Under the pieces are notes generated by a model. The model saw nothing but the letters and a program-made list of their open reading frames with translations. It was not told the origin of the DNA and ran no database searches. Of a DNA stretch of 64,000 bases, positions 1 through 13,380 are shown piece after piece. The translations under genes were made by a program, and so were the position numbers. The stretch is from an uncultured Psychrobacter sp. GTDB taxonomy: Bacteria; Pseudomonadota; Gammaproteobacteria; Pseudomonadales; Moraxellaceae. The stretch spans positions 62,001 through 126,000 of the forward strand of contig NZ_CANMAH010000007.1 in the NCBI RefSeq assembly GCF_947495825.1, written 5' to 3'. The first letter of the stretch is position 1; the number at the start of each line of letters is the position of its first letter.

Positions 1-125
1 AGTGGATTAAAAAAGCCAATGTTTTCAATATAGCGACCGTCACGCGCGCGGCGTTGATCAGCAACAACTACTTGATAAAATGGGCGTTTCTTGGCACCGC
101 CCCGTGCTAAACGAATAACAACCAT
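1..125 (-). CDS. rpsP: 30S ribosomal protein S16 (5' part only, cut by window edge)
   Basis: Reading the minus strand from the ATG at 125 gives 41 codons before the window edge. The product begins [18 protein letters not shown] and continues to an IENIGFFNP segment, which is the conserved N-terminal half of small-subunit ribosomal protein S16. S16 binds 16S rRNA and helps 30S assembly. The gene is usually first in an rpsP-rimM-trmD-rplS operon, which would lie outside the window to the left. A purine-rich GAAAGAG stretch just upstream of the ATG on the minus strand can serve as ribosome binding site. The identity is clear even though the gene is partial. Confidence 0.95.
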   Translation of the reverse strand, partial: MVVIRLARGGAKKRPFYQVVVADQRRARDGRYIENIGFFNP

Positions 126-326
126 GTGAATTCTCTCTTTCGCAGGTATACCAAAAAGGGCATAATTATACCACAGTCTTGATTTGTTGAAAACATAAAC
201 TGTGTTTATTTAATGACTATTATAACAATGGCTTAAAGGCAATTAAAGGTCTGAAATATCACACCCTATTTATGACGCAAAGGTTAGATATCTAATGATA
301 ACTTTTAGTCAGCTCATAGCGCCTAA

Positions 327-361
327 TGCAGTATTGCACTATACTTTATTGCAATACTGCA
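327..361. promoter_or_regulatory. Perfect 12-bp inverted repeat before the envZ-like gene
   Basis: Two arms at 327-338 and 350-361 are exact reverse complements, separated by 11 bp. Each arm also has the form TGCA-N4-TGCA. The element ends 16 bp before the start codon of the sensor kinase at 378. It could be an operator with two palindromic half-sites or a hairpin in the leader mRNA. There is no T-run after it, so it does not look like a terminator. Confidence 0.55.
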
Positions 362-377
362 AGAGCGTTAAATTCTT

Positions 378-1844
378 ATGATTACCCCAACTTCTCGTCA
401 TCGCCGCACAGCTTGGTTACCAAGTTCGTACTCTAGCACTTGGCTTACCACTCTAATGGTAGCTTTCATTGTCATAATCAGCGTTGGTCTATCTATTTGG
501 TTTTTTTGGCGCAGTTTATATTTACCAGAACTTAAAAACCATGCGCGTTATTTGACAAGCGAGCTGCGTTTGATGAATAGCGCCAGAAAAGACTGGCAAG
601 ACAACCCAAGGATGCAGCAATGGCTATATCGCAACTCACACGTGGTAGTCGTTGACAATCCTAGTGACTTTCCTCAAGTTGAAGACAAGATTTTTGTAGG
701 GGTATTTACAGATGTTTTACAACGCGAAATCGGAGCGCAATTAGGCCGACCTGTTGAAGTATATTTTAAATTTAAGCCCACACCTCAGCTGTGGGTACAA
801 GACAGTCGTGACCAAAGTTTTTGGATTCGTGAGCCAGTTGTCTATTACTCACAATACAGCCCAACATTATTAGCGTTATTCTTGTTAGGCTTGCCAATCC
901 TGACTTTATTGACAATTATTTTGCTAGCACGTCAGCTAAACCGTCCTCTTCGTCATTTACAGCGTGCGGCTACCAATTACATTCGTCTTGGTCATGCGAC
1001 GACTTTGCCAACACATACAGGACCTACCGAGATTCGCCAAGTCAATACGGCATTTAATCGACTGTTTACAACACTTAGTCAAGCGCAAAAAGAACGCACC
1101 ATTATGCTTGCTGGTATTTCACACGATTTGCGTACTCCGCTGACACGCATGCGTTTAACCGCTGAGATGTTACCAGATGACTTTTTTCGTGAGGGGTTGA
1201 TTTATGATATCGAAGACATGGATGCAATTTTAGAGCAGTTTATATCTTTTATGAAAGATGGTTCTGATGAGCCTGTACGCCTCACCAATTTAGACACTAT
1301 ATTTAATGAAATTATGGTGCAGTTTGCACCTATGCCGTTTGTTTATAAATCAGAGCTCCAAAGAGCGGTGCCAATACGCCCCTTATCGATAAAACGCCTA
1401 GTTATCAATCTTGTAAATAATGCAAATCGTTATGGTAAGCCGCCGATTTATTTGTCTGCCAATATCGTACCGACCTTCATTGAGACAGTGGTTACAGAAA
1501 ATACTGATATTGTGACTGAAAGCGAGGTAAACCAAGAAGCGCAGGAGCAATTGATGATATGTGTACGTGACTGCGGTGAGGGGGTAGCAGAAGACCAATT
1601 AGAGCGAATTATGCAACCTTTTGAACGTGGAGAAACAGCACGTACCACTCAAGGCAGCGGGCTTGGATTGGCTATTGTCAGTCGTATTGCAGGTTTGCAT
1701 CATGGTACTGTAGAAGCTATCAATCATCCTGAGGGTGGACTACAAGTTTGTATTCGCCTACCTCTTCTATCTAAGGTCGCAGATGAAGCGGCCATTGACA
1801 ATGAATTGACTACCCCAGATAATGCCATCGATGGCGAGGGCTAA
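378..1844 (+). CDS. envZ: EnvZ-like sensor histidine kinase, no adjacent response regulator
   Basis: This is a 488-residue membrane sensor kinase. The N-terminus has a transmembrane segment at about 24-44, a periplasmic domain of about 120 residues, a second membrane segment at about 161-184 and a HAMP linker. The dimerisation/phosphoacceptor box is ISHDLRTPLTRMR with His249. The ATPase domain shows the N box (NLVNNANRYG, about 344-353), a G1 box (DCGEGV) and a G2 box (GSGLGLAIVSR). The H-box and architecture fit EnvZ, which phosphorylates OmpR in response to osmotic or envelope conditions. The expected ompR is absent on both sides: upstream is divergent rpsP and downstream a small membrane protein and bfmS. 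Family assignment is good. The EnvZ name is an inference from H-box similarity. Confidence 0.8.
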   Translation: MITPTSRHRRTAWLPSSYSSTWLTTLMVAFIVIISVGLSIWFFWRSLYLPELKNHARYLTSELRLMNSARKDWQDNPRMQQWLYRNSHVVVVDNPSDFPQVEDKIFVGVFTDVLQREIGAQLGRPVEVYFKFKPTPQLWVQDSRDQSFWIREPVVYYSQYSPTLLALFLLGLPILTLLTIILLARQLNRPLRHLQRAATNYIRLGHATTLPTHTGPTEIRQVNTAFNRLFTTLSQAQKERTIMLAGISHDLRTPLTRMRLTAEMLPDDFFREGLIYDIEDMDAILEQFISFMKDGSDEPVRLTNLDTIFNEIMVQFAPMPFVYKSELQRAVPIRPLSIKRLVINLVNNANRYGKPPIYLSANIVPTFIETVVTENTDIVTESEVNQEAQEQLMICVRDCGEGVAEDQLERIMQPFERGETARTTQGSGLGLAIVSRIAGLHHGTVEAINHPEGGLQVCIRLPLLSKVADEAAIDNELTTPDNAIDGEG

Positions 1845-1906
1845 CAAAAGAACGAATATGAGACAATTCATCGAAAACCATCACAAAGAGATGGTTAACA
1901 GATGGG

Positions 1907-2086
1907 TTATTCTTTAGTCCCAATTAATGGTGGTACATGCTTGGCACTATTAGTAAATGTTATTGGATGCGTAAGCTCCGCTTGTGCAGTCTGTAAACTC
2001 TCAGTAGGAGTTGGTTTTTGTATAAACAAGTAGTAGCCAAGCATTAAGGCATTTAGTAATACTAAACCGCCGAATAAATAAGGCAT
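1907..2086 (-). CDS. Small single-pass membrane protein, 59 residues
   Basis: Reading the minus strand from the ATG at 2086 to the TAA at 1907-1909 gives 59 residues beginning MPYLFGGLVLLNALMLGYY. A GGAG ribosome binding site lies a few bases upstream. Residues 3-22 form one hydrophobic helix, followed by a polar tail rich in Thr, Pro and Gln (QKPTPTESLQTAQAE). The gene sits between the convergent envZ-like gene and bfmS and is in the same direction as bfmS, but upstream genes are read separately. I do not recognise a family. The good ribosome binding site and clean membrane topology support a real gene. Confidence 0.55.
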   Translation of the reverse strand: MPYLFGGLVLLNALMLGYYLFIQKPTPTESLQTAQAELTHPITFTNSAKHVPPLIGTKE

Positions 2087-2282
2087 TTTACTCTCCTGTA
2101 CAGCCTTAAACTCAAAACAACGGTAAGCTCAAGATTACCGTAGATAGGGTTATTACTTACCAAAACGTGATTTGTTGAACTTATTCATAAATCACGTAGT
2201 CGACTCCATTAACAACTCTAAATGATTTTAGTTGATAAAGCTTTCTCATACAAATCAATTATTAGCTAATAAGACGTTTGGA

Positions 2283-3971
2283 TTACTCCCCGCTAAAATC
2301 ACGGTCACTTTTTTCTTGGGTTAACTCATCAGCAGCAAGCACTTGCGTTAAAGGTTTAATGGGCCATGTCATGACAAATCTTGCCCCGCCAAGGCTATCG
2401 CTCTCATCCACCTTCATACTGCCGTTAAACCAAAATGCAATGCGTGAAACAATAGATAGTCCCAGCCCATATCCACCTGATGCTCGTGTACGGCTATCAT
2501 CTAAACGAGAAAATGGAATAAATACTTTTTCTCGATCTTCCTCAGGTATACCGTGACCATCATCTTCAACACTAACAAAAGCATTGCCTTTTTTGACCCC
2601 AGCACTAATAACTATGGTTGTTTCTGCATAACGTAGCGCATTACCAGCAAGGTTTTGAATAACGCGATGTAGATAGCGGCGATCGGCTATTGCTGTGACT
2701 TTTGCACTTGGGAGTTTTCCAACGACCTTGATAGACTTCCCTAAGGCATTGGTCTCGCGTACCACTTGCTCAACCAGTTCTCTAAGGTTTACTGACTCTA
2801 ATTCTAACTTAGGAGAGCCTTCTTCAAGTTTTGCGTAGGTCAAAATCTCATCAATTAATCCATTTAGTGCTTCGATATCTTCGTCGATATAGTCACGCTG
2901 CGTAAAGCGTGAGTCCTCATCATCAGTATCTGCAAGCATATCGACCGCAAAGCGAATACGTGCTACAGGTGTGCGTAACTCATGAGAAACTGCTCGAGTC
3001 AGCTCACGTTGTGACTCAATCAGACGTTTAATATGCTCTGTCATCGCATTGAATGTAGCGGACAAACGCGCGATCTCATCTTGTCCAATGACTTGTACTT
3101 GTATATCAAGATTGCCTTGGCTAACTTCGTTCACCCCTACTTGAATCAGCTGTAGTTTTCGCTCAAGTGGGAAGATTAGTGCATACACACCTAAGCTAAT
3201 TAAGAACATACTTATCAGAACCATACTGATAATTAGATTTAACGGGAACCAATTAAACAAAGAAACGGGACCCATCACAATAGCCATATCATTGATCTCA
3301 GAGGGCACAATTATTCTAATAGCGGAATTGCCTCGGCTGGTGCTAGTATCTTGAAACAATATAACCACTTCATCACGGCGTAGGCGTGCCATCTGATCAG
3401 TATCCAAGCCCAGGGCATTGACGCTCTTAAGCTCTAACGGAAAAGAGAATTTCTCTTCTAACTCTTTTAGACGCGTACGTTTTGCAGACAACGTCGTATA
3501 GTAAGACAGATCATCCAACAAAAATACTGCCATTGCTCGTACTTGTTGCTCTGTGACTTGCGATATTCTAACAGTTAATACGCTTTCACCATCTGGTAGA
3601 CGATGATAAACGTCAGCATAAGTAGGCTGACTGTTATAACGCACGACAGTATTGCCGTTATCAAAACGGCGCAGCTCACTTGAACTAAAGTCTATTTCGT
3701 TAGCAGGTACAATACGAAAGGTTGAACCAAATAGACTACTGGCATCCGATAACCAATATTCGCGTTGAGTGTCGCTTATCTGTCGACCCACACCTTCGCT
3801 GACTAAGTAAAAGGCGCCTGTCGCCATATTCTCACGATAGGTTTGTACACGCTCCTTATTAATAGTATCCATTAATAACTGGGCAAATAAGGCCACACAT
3901 AGACAGACTATCAATAGACCGGCATAAATTCGAACAAAAATACTGTGCTTTAAAGAAGAAACTAATGACAT
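2283..3971 (-). CDS. bfmS: BfmS-type (RstB family) sensor histidine kinase
   Basis: The product is about 562 residues from the ATG at 3971. A reading five codons longer would use TTG. It has an N-terminal membrane helix, a periplasmic domain of about 200 residues, a second membrane segment (about 241-266), a HAMP domain, the phosphoacceptor box SHELRTPVARIRF (His330 with this start) and a HATPase domain with NLAGNALRYAE, DDGHGIP and GGYGLGLSIVSR. Adjacency to a response regulator strongly resembling Acinetobacter BfmR identifies it as BfmS. In Acinetobacter this pair controls envelope, biofilm and capsule genes. The gene lies downstream of bfmR but 339 bp away, with an intrinsic terminator between them, so it may have its own promoter. 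Confidence 0.85.
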   Translation of the reverse strand: MSLVSSLKHSIFVRIYAGLLIVCLCVALFAQLLMDTINKERVQTYRENMATGAFYLVSEGVGRQISDTQREYWLSDASSLFGSTFRIVPANEIDFSSSELRRFDNGNTVVRYNSQPTYADVYHRLPDGESVLTVRISQVTEQQVRAMAVFLLDDLSYYTTLSAKRTRLKELEEKFSFPLELKSVNALGLDTDQMARLRRDEVVILFQDTSTSRGNSAIRIIVPSEINDMAIVMGPVSLFNWFPLNLIISMVLISMFLISLGVYALIFPLERKLQLIQVGVNEVSQGNLDIQVQVIGQDEIARLSATFNAMTEHIKRLIESQRELTRAVSHELRTPVARIRFAVDMLADTDDEDSRFTQRDYIDEDIEALNGLIDEILTYAKLEEGSPKLELESVNLRELVEQVVRETNALGKSIKVVGKLPSAKVTAIADRRYLHRVIQNLAGNALRYAETTIVISAGVKKGNAFVSVEDDGHGIPEEDREKVFIPFSRLDDSRTRASGGYGLGLSIVSRIAFWFNGSMKVDESDSLGGARFVMTWPIKPLTQVLAADELTQEKSDRDFSGE

Positions 3972-4310
3972 ACGTGTCGTGACCAAACTGTTGAGTAATA
4001 ACTGCTACTACCGTTTTGTATTGAAATATCGACATCACAAAAGGCAACAAGCACTGTTAAATAAGAATAAAACTTGGAGATGATATTTTATCATTATATT
4101 GAAATATCATAACCATAATACGATGACTGTTTTAAAGCCATATCTATACAGTGTATATTGAGCTGGCATCCATAATTGCCGCTCAATTAAACCACATAAC
4201 GCTTGTCTTAAGTTCAAAAAATTAAAATTTAGTCACAAAAAAACCAGCACTTTGCTGGTTTCTTGTCAACTAAATAACGATTATCAGTTATGGCTATCGT
4301 CGAAATAAGC
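3972..4310. other. 339-bp gap between bfmR and bfmS
   Basis: No convincing open reading frame is present on either strand. The gap holds the terminator hairpin listed separately near its bfmR side, followed (minus-strand direction) by AT-rich DNA that could contain a bfmS promoter. Two copies of the motif TTGAAATATC/ATTGAAATATC occur at 4020-4030 and 4099-4109, about 79 bp apart on the plus strand. Confidence 0.5.
4235..4260 (-). terminator. Intrinsic terminator downstream of bfmR
   Basis: An 8-bp perfect stem (AACCAGCA, 4242-4249, with 4253-4260) and a 3-nt loop are followed on the minus strand by a run of seven T residues. It lies 50 bp after the bfmR stop codon and before bfmS, so it would stop or attenuate read-through from bfmR into bfmS. 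Confidence 0.8.
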
Positions 4311-5027
4311 TTAATTGCCTTCTTTGACGAAAAGATAACCTTTACTACGAACCGTCTTAATACGTTTTGGGTTCTCTGGATCATCACCAATCTTAGGACG
4401 AATACGTGAGATGCGCACATCGATAGAGCGATCTTGACCATCATATTCGATACCGCGTAGACGCTCAAAAATATCTTCACGCGACAAAATACGACCAGCA
4501 TTAGAAGCCAACAACCATAATAAATCGTATTCAGCGCTGGTAAAATCAACCAACTCGTCACTTAATGTCACAGATCGACCACCATTATCGATGACCAACT
4601 CACCAAACTCTAAACGCTGTGGCACATCTTCTGATGGCGCGTTTTCTGAGCGGCGCAATAACGCACGAATACGTGCTAACAATACGCGCGGTTGAGCTGG
4701 CTTAGCGACGTAATCGTCAGCACCCATCTCAAGACCCAGTACTTGATCCATATCTTCTGTACGTGCGGTCAGCATCAAAATTGGATTTTGATAGTGTGGA
4801 CGTACTTCACGGCACACGGTTAGGCCATCACTACCAGGAAGCATGACATCAAGTACTACTAAATCTGGTTGTTCGTTAACGATACGACGAATGGCTCGAT
4901 TACCATCAGTCTCGATCGCTACTTCTAAGCCATTTTTAACCAAGTAATCTTGAGTTAACATAGCTAAACGCTCATCATCTTCAACAATCAAAATTCGGAG
5001 TGTGTTGTCTTCTTCAGTCGTTGTCAT
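4311..5027 (-). CDS. bfmR: BfmR-type (OmpR/RstA family) response regulator
   Basis: The 238-residue protein has a receiver domain (about 9-125) with acidic pocket residues Asp17/Asp18, phosphoacceptor Asp60 (VVLDVMLPG) and conserved Lys109 (YVAKP), followed by a winged-helix DNA-binding domain (about 138-235). Long stretches such as ETDGNRAIRRI and VLGLEMGADDYVAKP are those of Acinetobacter BfmR. BfmR regulates envelope stress, capsule and biofilm functions in that genus. An AGGACAC ribosome binding site precedes the ATG. The cognate kinase gene lies downstream on the same strand. A terminator-like hairpin after the stop suggests the regulator is made in excess of the kinase. Confidence 0.92.
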   Translation of the reverse strand: MTTTEEDNTLRILIVEDDERLAMLTQDYLVKNGLEVAIETDGNRAIRRIVNEQPDLVVLDVMLPGSDGLTVCREVRPHYQNPILMLTARTEDMDQVLGLEMGADDYVAKPAQPRVLLARIRALLRRSENAPSEDVPQRLEFGELVIDNGGRSVTLSDELVDFTSAEYDLLWLLASNAGRILSREDIFERLRGIEYDGQDRSIDVRISRIRPKIGDDPENPKRIKTVRSKGYLFVKEGN

Positions 5028-5568
5028 TGGTGTGTCCTATAATATATAAAAATTAATAGCAGATAATTTAGTAGCACAATGAAATGGAACAGTTGATGTT
5101 CTTATGAATGGTGCAATTGTGGTAACACAGTATACTATCAAATAGTCAGCTTTCTATACTATAGCTTATTGTCGTTAACAAAACCTATAAAGAACATATC
5201 TGATAAGTTTAGTCAACGTCCAATAATCTTAAGTTTTTAGGAGTTTACCTAATGAAGAGTAGCATTAAACAGCTAATAATCAAACAGCATAAAAAAAGCG
5301 CATTTATTATAAAAGAAACTTTTTAATCGCGTTCTCATTAATAATATTCATTACTATTAATTATGCAGCTATTATCGATCTAATATAGGTATAAACTACC
5401 TATTTCTTCTAACAAAATACCCATATTGAATCAAAAGAATTTATTGGTTAATCAACTAGATTTATTAGCATTCCATACGCAATAAAAAAACAGCCCATAA
5501 TGGACTGTTTTTTTATAATTACTAATAATACTAAATAAGAACTGCTACTTAGTGTTATAGAAAATACA
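5028..5568. other. 541-bp region upstream of bfmR and downstream of atpC
   Basis: No gene is supported here. It should contain the bfmR promoter on the minus strand near 5030-5200 and holds the atpC terminator at 5484-5515. The rest is very AT-rich. Reading frames seen here are short and lack ribosome binding sites. Confidence 0.5.
5484..5515 (-). terminator. Intrinsic terminator of the atp operon
   Basis: A 9-bp stem with one G-T pair (5489-5497 with 5501-5509) and a 3-nt loop is flanked by a run of A on the left and T on the right. It can therefore act in both directions. It lies just past the atpC stop and would end the atpBEFHAGDC transcript. Confidence 0.85.
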
Positions 5569-5985
5569 TTAAGCGCGGTTTTTATACTTGCGAATCGTTT
5601 GTAGCTGTCCCACGGACTCTGCCAAAGAAGCCAAAGCGGCATTGGTCTGAACCGTATCAGACTGGTTGACCAGCATTTGCTCCGCTTTTTTACGAGCTTC
5701 AACGATTTTACTTTCATCGAGATTGTGTGCACGCATAGCGGTATCAGCAAGTACGGTAACCATCTTTGGTTGTACTTCTAAAACGCCGCCTGATACATAA
5801 ATCACTTCTTCTTCACCGTTCGGTGTTTGCACGCGCATCGCACCCGGTTTTAGCAATGTAATAAGCGGTGTGTGACCTGGCAATACACCAATCTCGCCTT
5901 CGGTACCCGTAGCTATTAGCATGCTGATTTCGCCCGAATACAACTCTTCACGAGCACTTACGACGCGACATTGTAACGTTGCCAT
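5569..5985 (-). CDS. atpC: ATP synthase F1 subunit epsilon
   Basis: The 138-residue product begins MATLQCRVVSAREELYSGE and contains the beta-sandwich signature GEIGVLPGHTPLIT, followed by the C-terminal two-helix domain that regulates ATP hydrolysis. It is part of the central stalk of the F1 sector on the cytoplasmic face of the inner membrane. It is the last gene of the atp cluster, 93 bp after atpD, and is followed by a strong terminator. Length is normal for the family. Confidence 0.96.
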   Translation of the reverse strand: MATLQCRVVSAREELYSGEISMLIATGTEGEIGVLPGHTPLITLLKPGAMRVQTPNGEEEVIYVSGGVLEVQPKMVTVLADTAMRAHNLDESKIVEARKKAEQMLVNQSDTVQTNAALASLAESVGQLQTIRKYKNRA

Positions 5986-6078
5986 ATTTAACTCCTTACG
6001 ATCAAAACTGCGATGCGTTATCTACTGGCAAGCAGATTGATAACAGCCCACTTGCCTTTTAGCAATTGCCAACGCAAC

Positions 6079-7530
<1,452 letters not shown>

Positions 7531-7550
7531 CTATATATAGGTGTAGTCAA

Positions 7551-8432
7551 TTATGAAACAGCAGCAGCACCGCCAACGATTTCCGATATTTCTCGGGTAA
7601 TCGCCGCTTGACGCAGCTTGTTATAAACCAACTGTAAATCGTTAATAAGGTCACCAGCATTATCTGTTGCCGCTTTCATCGCTACCATACGTGAGGACTG
7701 CTCAGAAGCAATGTTTTCCATTACCGCTTGATAAACAATCGACTCAATATAGCGACCAAGCAATTCATCAATCAACGTCTTGATGTCAGGCTCATAGATA
7801 TAATCCCAGCTAAGCTCTGTCTGTATGCCACTTTCTTCCTCATCAAATGAGCGCTCCGGTAGAGGAACCAATTGATTGACGGTTGGCTTTTGAGTCATGG
7901 CATTAACAAACTGGTTATATACCACATAGATACGGTCGATATTGCCGTTACTATAATCCTCAAGCATGGCCTGAACGGGAGAATTTATTTGCTCAAACGT
8001 TGGTTTATCGCCATAGTCAGTCACCGCTGACGTCACTTTACCACCAAAGTTTTTGAAAAAACTCACACCTTTAGCGCCAATGACTGCAAACTCAGTTTGT
8101 ACAGACTGGTCTTGATAATCTTGAATACTTTTAGATAGAGCCTTGAATAAATTAATATTCAAACCACCCGCCAAACCACGATCAGAGGTAATGACGATAT
8201 AGCCAACCTTGTTGACTGGACGCGACACCATGTATGGGTGTTTGTAGTCTGATGAAGCATGCACCAAATGTGAAATAACCCGGCGCATACTATCAGCATA
8301 CGGGCGACCCACTTCCATGCGCTCTTGAGCACGGCGCATCTTACTTGCCGCTACCATTTGCATAGCACGAGTAATTTTTTGGGTGCTTTTAATACTGGTG
8401 ACTTTGGCACGTATCTCTTTTAAGCTTGCCAT
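7551..8432 (-). CDS. atpG: ATP synthase F1 subunit gamma
   Basis: The 293-residue product has the N-terminal coiled coil ([27 protein letters not shown]) and the C-terminal helix ([20 protein letters not shown]...[13 protein letters not shown]) that form the rotating shaft inside the alpha3beta3 ring. The central DRGLAGGLN motif is also typical. The gene follows atpA after a comparatively long gap of 206 bp and precedes atpD by 38 bp. Confidence 0.96.
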   Translation of the reverse strand: MASLKEIRAKVTSIKSTQKITRAMQMVAASKMRRAQERMEVGRPYADSMRRVISHLVHASSDYKHPYMVSRPVNKVGYIVITSDRGLAGGLNINLFKALSKSIQDYQDQSVQTEFAVIGAKGVSFFKNFGGKVTSAVTDYGDKPTFEQINSPVQAMLEDYSNGNIDRIYVVYNQFVNAMTQKPTVNQLVPLPERSFDEEESGIQTELSWDYIYEPDIKTLIDELLGRYIESIVYQAVMENIASEQSSRMVAMKAATDNAGDLINDLQLVYNKLRQAAITREISEIVGGAAAVS

Positions 8433-8638
8433 AATGATTCCAATATAAGAGGGTTAAAAAGCATTTGCGCATGCAACATACAGTTAATATATAGTATCAC
8501 TCTATCAGAGTACTCATTACATGTTTTGCATAACGCGACTAATACCGTCAATGGTTAGAGTAATGGCGCAAATATCTGTTTAGACAACGCGCCAGTTTTA
8601 TCAATTTAATTATAACCAATCCGGTTTAACCCATTAAA

Positions 8639-10183
8639 TTAATAACTGTGATTCTGTTTAAACGTCTGTACTGCCGACTTTAAACGTCCTGCGATATCAT
8701 CGTTATAATTCGCAGTATCATCAATCTCGCGCATCAATTCACTTTGCTCATCATGCATATAGCGTAAGTAAGCTTCTTCGAAAGCACCAATCTTTTCAAC
8801 TGGTACATCTGCTAAGAACCCTTCGTTTGACGCATAAATAACCGCTGCTTGTTCAGCAATTGACATTGGCTGATACTGTTTTTGCTTCATCAGCTCGGTA
8901 ACGCGTTCACCATGATCAAGCTGTTCGCGAGTCGCATCATCAAGATCAGAGGCAAACTGAGCAAATGCTGCCAATTCACGGTACTGTGCTAGCGCGGTAC
9001 GAATACCACCAGATAGCTTTTTGATGATCTTAGTCTGCGCAGAGCCACCAACACGAGATACTGAGATACCAGCGTTAACCGCAGGACGGATACCTGAGTT
9101 AAATAAGCTAGACTCTAAGAAAATCTGACCATCAGTGATCGAGATCACGTTAGTCGGTACGAATGCTGATACGTCACCTGCTTGGGTTTCGATGATAGGT
9201 AGTGCCGTTAAAGAACCAGTTTTACCTTTCACTTCACCGTTGGTGAATTTCTCTACATAATCCGCGTTGACGCGTGATGCACGCTCAAGTAGGCGTGAGT
9301 GTAAATAGAATACATCACCAGGATAAGCTTCACGACCTGGTGGACGACGTAGCAATAGTGAAATCTGACGATATGCTACCGCTTGTTTTGATAAGTCATC
9401 AAATACAATCAGTGCATCTTCGCCGCGGTCACGGAAGTACTCACCCATCGTACAGCCTGAGTATGGTGCAAGGTACTGTAGCGCCGCTGGCTCTGATGCT
9501 GAAGCTACTACAACGGTGGTATATTCTAAAGCACCGGTTTGCTCAAGCTTACGCACGACGTTTGCAATAGTAGAGCGTTTCTGACCGACTGCTACGTATA
9601 CACACTTAATACCAGATGATTTCTGGGCGATGATCGCATCGATAGCCATCGCGGTTTTACCCGTTTGACGGTCACCAATGATAAGCTCACGCTGACCACG
9701 ACCGATTGGAATCATGGTATCAACAGCTTTATAACCAGTCATAACTGGCTGATCAACTGATTGACGATCGATAACGCCTGGGGCGATTTTTTCGACTTTA
9801 TCTGTCAATTTGGCATCGATAGGACCTTTGCCATCAATAGGATTACCCAAGGCATCTACAACACGGCCTAGCATCTCAGGACCTACTGGTACTTCAAGAA
9901 TACGACCAGTACAATAGGCTTTTTGACCTTCTTGCAGCTGTAGGTAATCACCAAGTACTACCGCGCCAACAGAATCACGCTCTAGGTTAAGCGCCATTCC
10001 ATAGATTTCGCCTTCAAACTCAATCATTTCGCCGTACATGGCATCTTCAAGACCATGAATCTGCACGATACCGTCAGATACTTTGACAATCGTGCCTTCA
10101 TTCTTTGCAGTTGCACCCGCATCAAGGTCTTGAATACGCTGCTTAATCAGGTTACTGATTTCCGCTGGATTCAATTGTTGCAT
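8639..10183 (-). CDS. atpA: ATP synthase F1 subunit alpha
   Basis: The 514-residue protein contains the nucleotide-binding P-loop GDRQTGKTA, the segment [22 protein letters not shown] and the arginine-finger region [10 protein letters not shown] of the non-catalytic alpha subunit. It pairs with beta in the F1 head. Length matches the family. It lies 93 bp after atpH in the operon. A GGAAAC-type ribosome binding site precedes the ATG. Confidence 0.97.
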   Translation of the reverse strand: MQQLNPAEISNLIKQRIQDLDAGATAKNEGTIVKVSDGIVQIHGLEDAMYGEMIEFEGEIYGMALNLERDSVGAVVLGDYLQLQEGQKAYCTGRILEVPVGPEMLGRVVDALGNPIDGKGPIDAKLTDKVEKIAPGVIDRQSVDQPVMTGYKAVDTMIPIGRGQRELIIGDRQTGKTAMAIDAIIAQKSSGIKCVYVAVGQKRSTIANVVRKLEQTGALEYTTVVVASASEPAALQYLAPYSGCTMGEYFRDRGEDALIVFDDLSKQAVAYRQISLLLRRPPGREAYPGDVFYLHSRLLERASRVNADYVEKFTNGEVKGKTGSLTALPIIETQAGDVSAFVPTNVISITDGQIFLESSLFNSGIRPAVNAGISVSRVGGSAQTKIIKKLSGGIRTALAQYRELAAFAQFASDLDDATREQLDHGERVTELMKQKQYQPMSIAEQAAVIYASNEGFLADVPVEKIGAFEEAYLRYMHDEQSELMREIDDTANYNDDIAGRLKSAVQTFKQNHSY

Positions 10184-10276
10184 TGCCTTGTTTCCTTTAA
10201 TTTATGATAACCCGCCCACTGACTTAAATGCTCTTACGTTCACGCAGATTTTATATGACTGCGTCACTGAATGGCA

Positions 10277-10900
10277 TTAGGCAGTTAGCTGTGTTTTTAA
10301 CTGTTGTAACTTGCCGCGCATTGAATCATCAATGACTTTGTCACCGACTTTGATTGTAGCGCCTGCCAATAGACTTGGATCAACTGACTCATGAATCACC
10401 ACACTAGCATTGAGCGATGCGGCAAGACGCGTTTGAATCGTTTTGCGCTGGGCATCAGTCAATGGATAGGCAGAAGTTACATATGCGTCAAGCTGTTTTA
10501 AGCTTATTGCCTTGTGACGGCGATAATGCTCATAAACTTCAGGAAGCAGTGCCAGACGCTCTTGTTCTGATAACTGTTTAATGAAGTTACTAAGTGCTAC
10601 TGATACTTTTGCATAGCTGGTGTCACTACTTGGTAGAACACCTTGGTTCTCATTTAACAGCTGCTTAAAAGCAGAGTCATTAGGACCAGCTACTTGCGTA
10701 TCATAAAGATCGACCAAAGCAGCTGACTTATGCTCAGCAGAAACAGCTGGATTCTCCAGCCAAGTACTGAACGACTTGTCATTGACAACGTGACTGGCAA
10801 TAAATAAGAAGTTTTCCCACTCATTTACTACCCCATTTTCGTTGGCATAGTCAAACGCGGCTTTAGCGTACGGTCGTGCTAAGGTTGATAAGTCAGCCAT
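10277..10900 (-). CDS. atpH: ATP synthase F1 subunit delta
   Basis: The 207-residue protein starts [19 protein letters not shown], the classic delta N-terminus. It ends with the [19 protein letters not shown] motif. Delta is the peripheral-stalk clamp linking the b subunits to the top of F1. At 207 residues it is longer than the usual ~177, the extra length being in the middle and near 139-160. It lies 13 bp after atpF. Confidence 0.95.
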   Translation of the reverse strand: MADLSTLARPYAKAAFDYANENGVVNEWENFLFIASHVVNDKSFSTWLENPAVSAEHKSAALVDLYDTQVAGPNDSAFKQLLNENQGVLPSSDTSYAKVSVALSNFIKQLSEQERLALLPEVYEHYRRHKAISLKQLDAYVTSAYPLTDAQRKTIQTRLAASLNASVVIHESVDPSLLAGATIKVGDKVIDDSMRGKLQQLKTQLTA

Positions 10901-10913
10901 GATATCCTCACAA

Positions 10914-11384
10914 TTACAGCTTCGCCGCCAGTTGGTCTAACATACTGGCATGTTTTTGCTCATCGACTTTGTCTTGCAAAATCTTTTCTGCACCAAGTAC
11001 AGCCAGTTCAGCAACTTGCGCACGTAATGATTCACGCGCTTGGTTAATTTCTTGTTCGATAGATGCTTGCGCTTGTTGGCGAATACGCTCACCTTCTGCT
11101 TGCGCTTGCGTTTTTGCATCTTCGACCAGCTGGTTGGCACTTTTGTTAGCTTGCTCGATTAAAGCAGCAGCTTTAGTCTTGGCAGCATCAAGTTCCTGCT
11201 GGACATCTTGTTCCGCGGTTGCCAGGTCTGCTTTTGCTTTTTCTGCGGCATTTAAGCCTTCAGCGATTTTACGCTGACGTTCGTTGATAGCCCCGATAAG
11301 TGGTGGCCACACGAATTTCATGCAAAAAATCACAAATATTGCAAAAGCAATGGCTTGACCGACGAGGGTAAAATTGATATTCAC
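10914..11384 (-). CDS. atpF: ATP synthase Fo subunit b
   Basis: This 156-residue protein has one N-terminal membrane helix ([25 protein letters not shown]) followed by a long Ala/Glu/Gln-rich coiled coil ([21 protein letters not shown]...). That is the structure of the peripheral stalk subunit b, present as a dimer. It has the normal length for a proteobacterial AtpF. It sits between atpE and atpH in the minus-strand operon. Confidence 0.95.
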   Translation of the reverse strand: MNINFTLVGQAIAFAIFVIFCMKFVWPPLIGAINERQRKIAEGLNAAEKAKADLATAEQDVQQELDAAKTKAAALIEQANKSANQLVEDAKTQAQAEGERIRQQAQASIEQEINQARESLRAQVAELAVLGAEKILQDKVDEQKHASMLDQLAAKL

Positions 11385-11501
11385 GTGATCACCTCTTTGT
11401 TAATGAAAAATCAGTTTCATTGGTCATGTTTGGCAGTCAAATTTTGACTATATTTAATAGTAAATTCTTGAGTACCAAACACTTACAACTGAGCTTTCGG
11501 A

Positions 11502-11768
<267 letters not shown>

Positions 11769-11783
11769 CTATTGAATGTCTAA

Positions 11784-13380
<1,597 letters not shown>

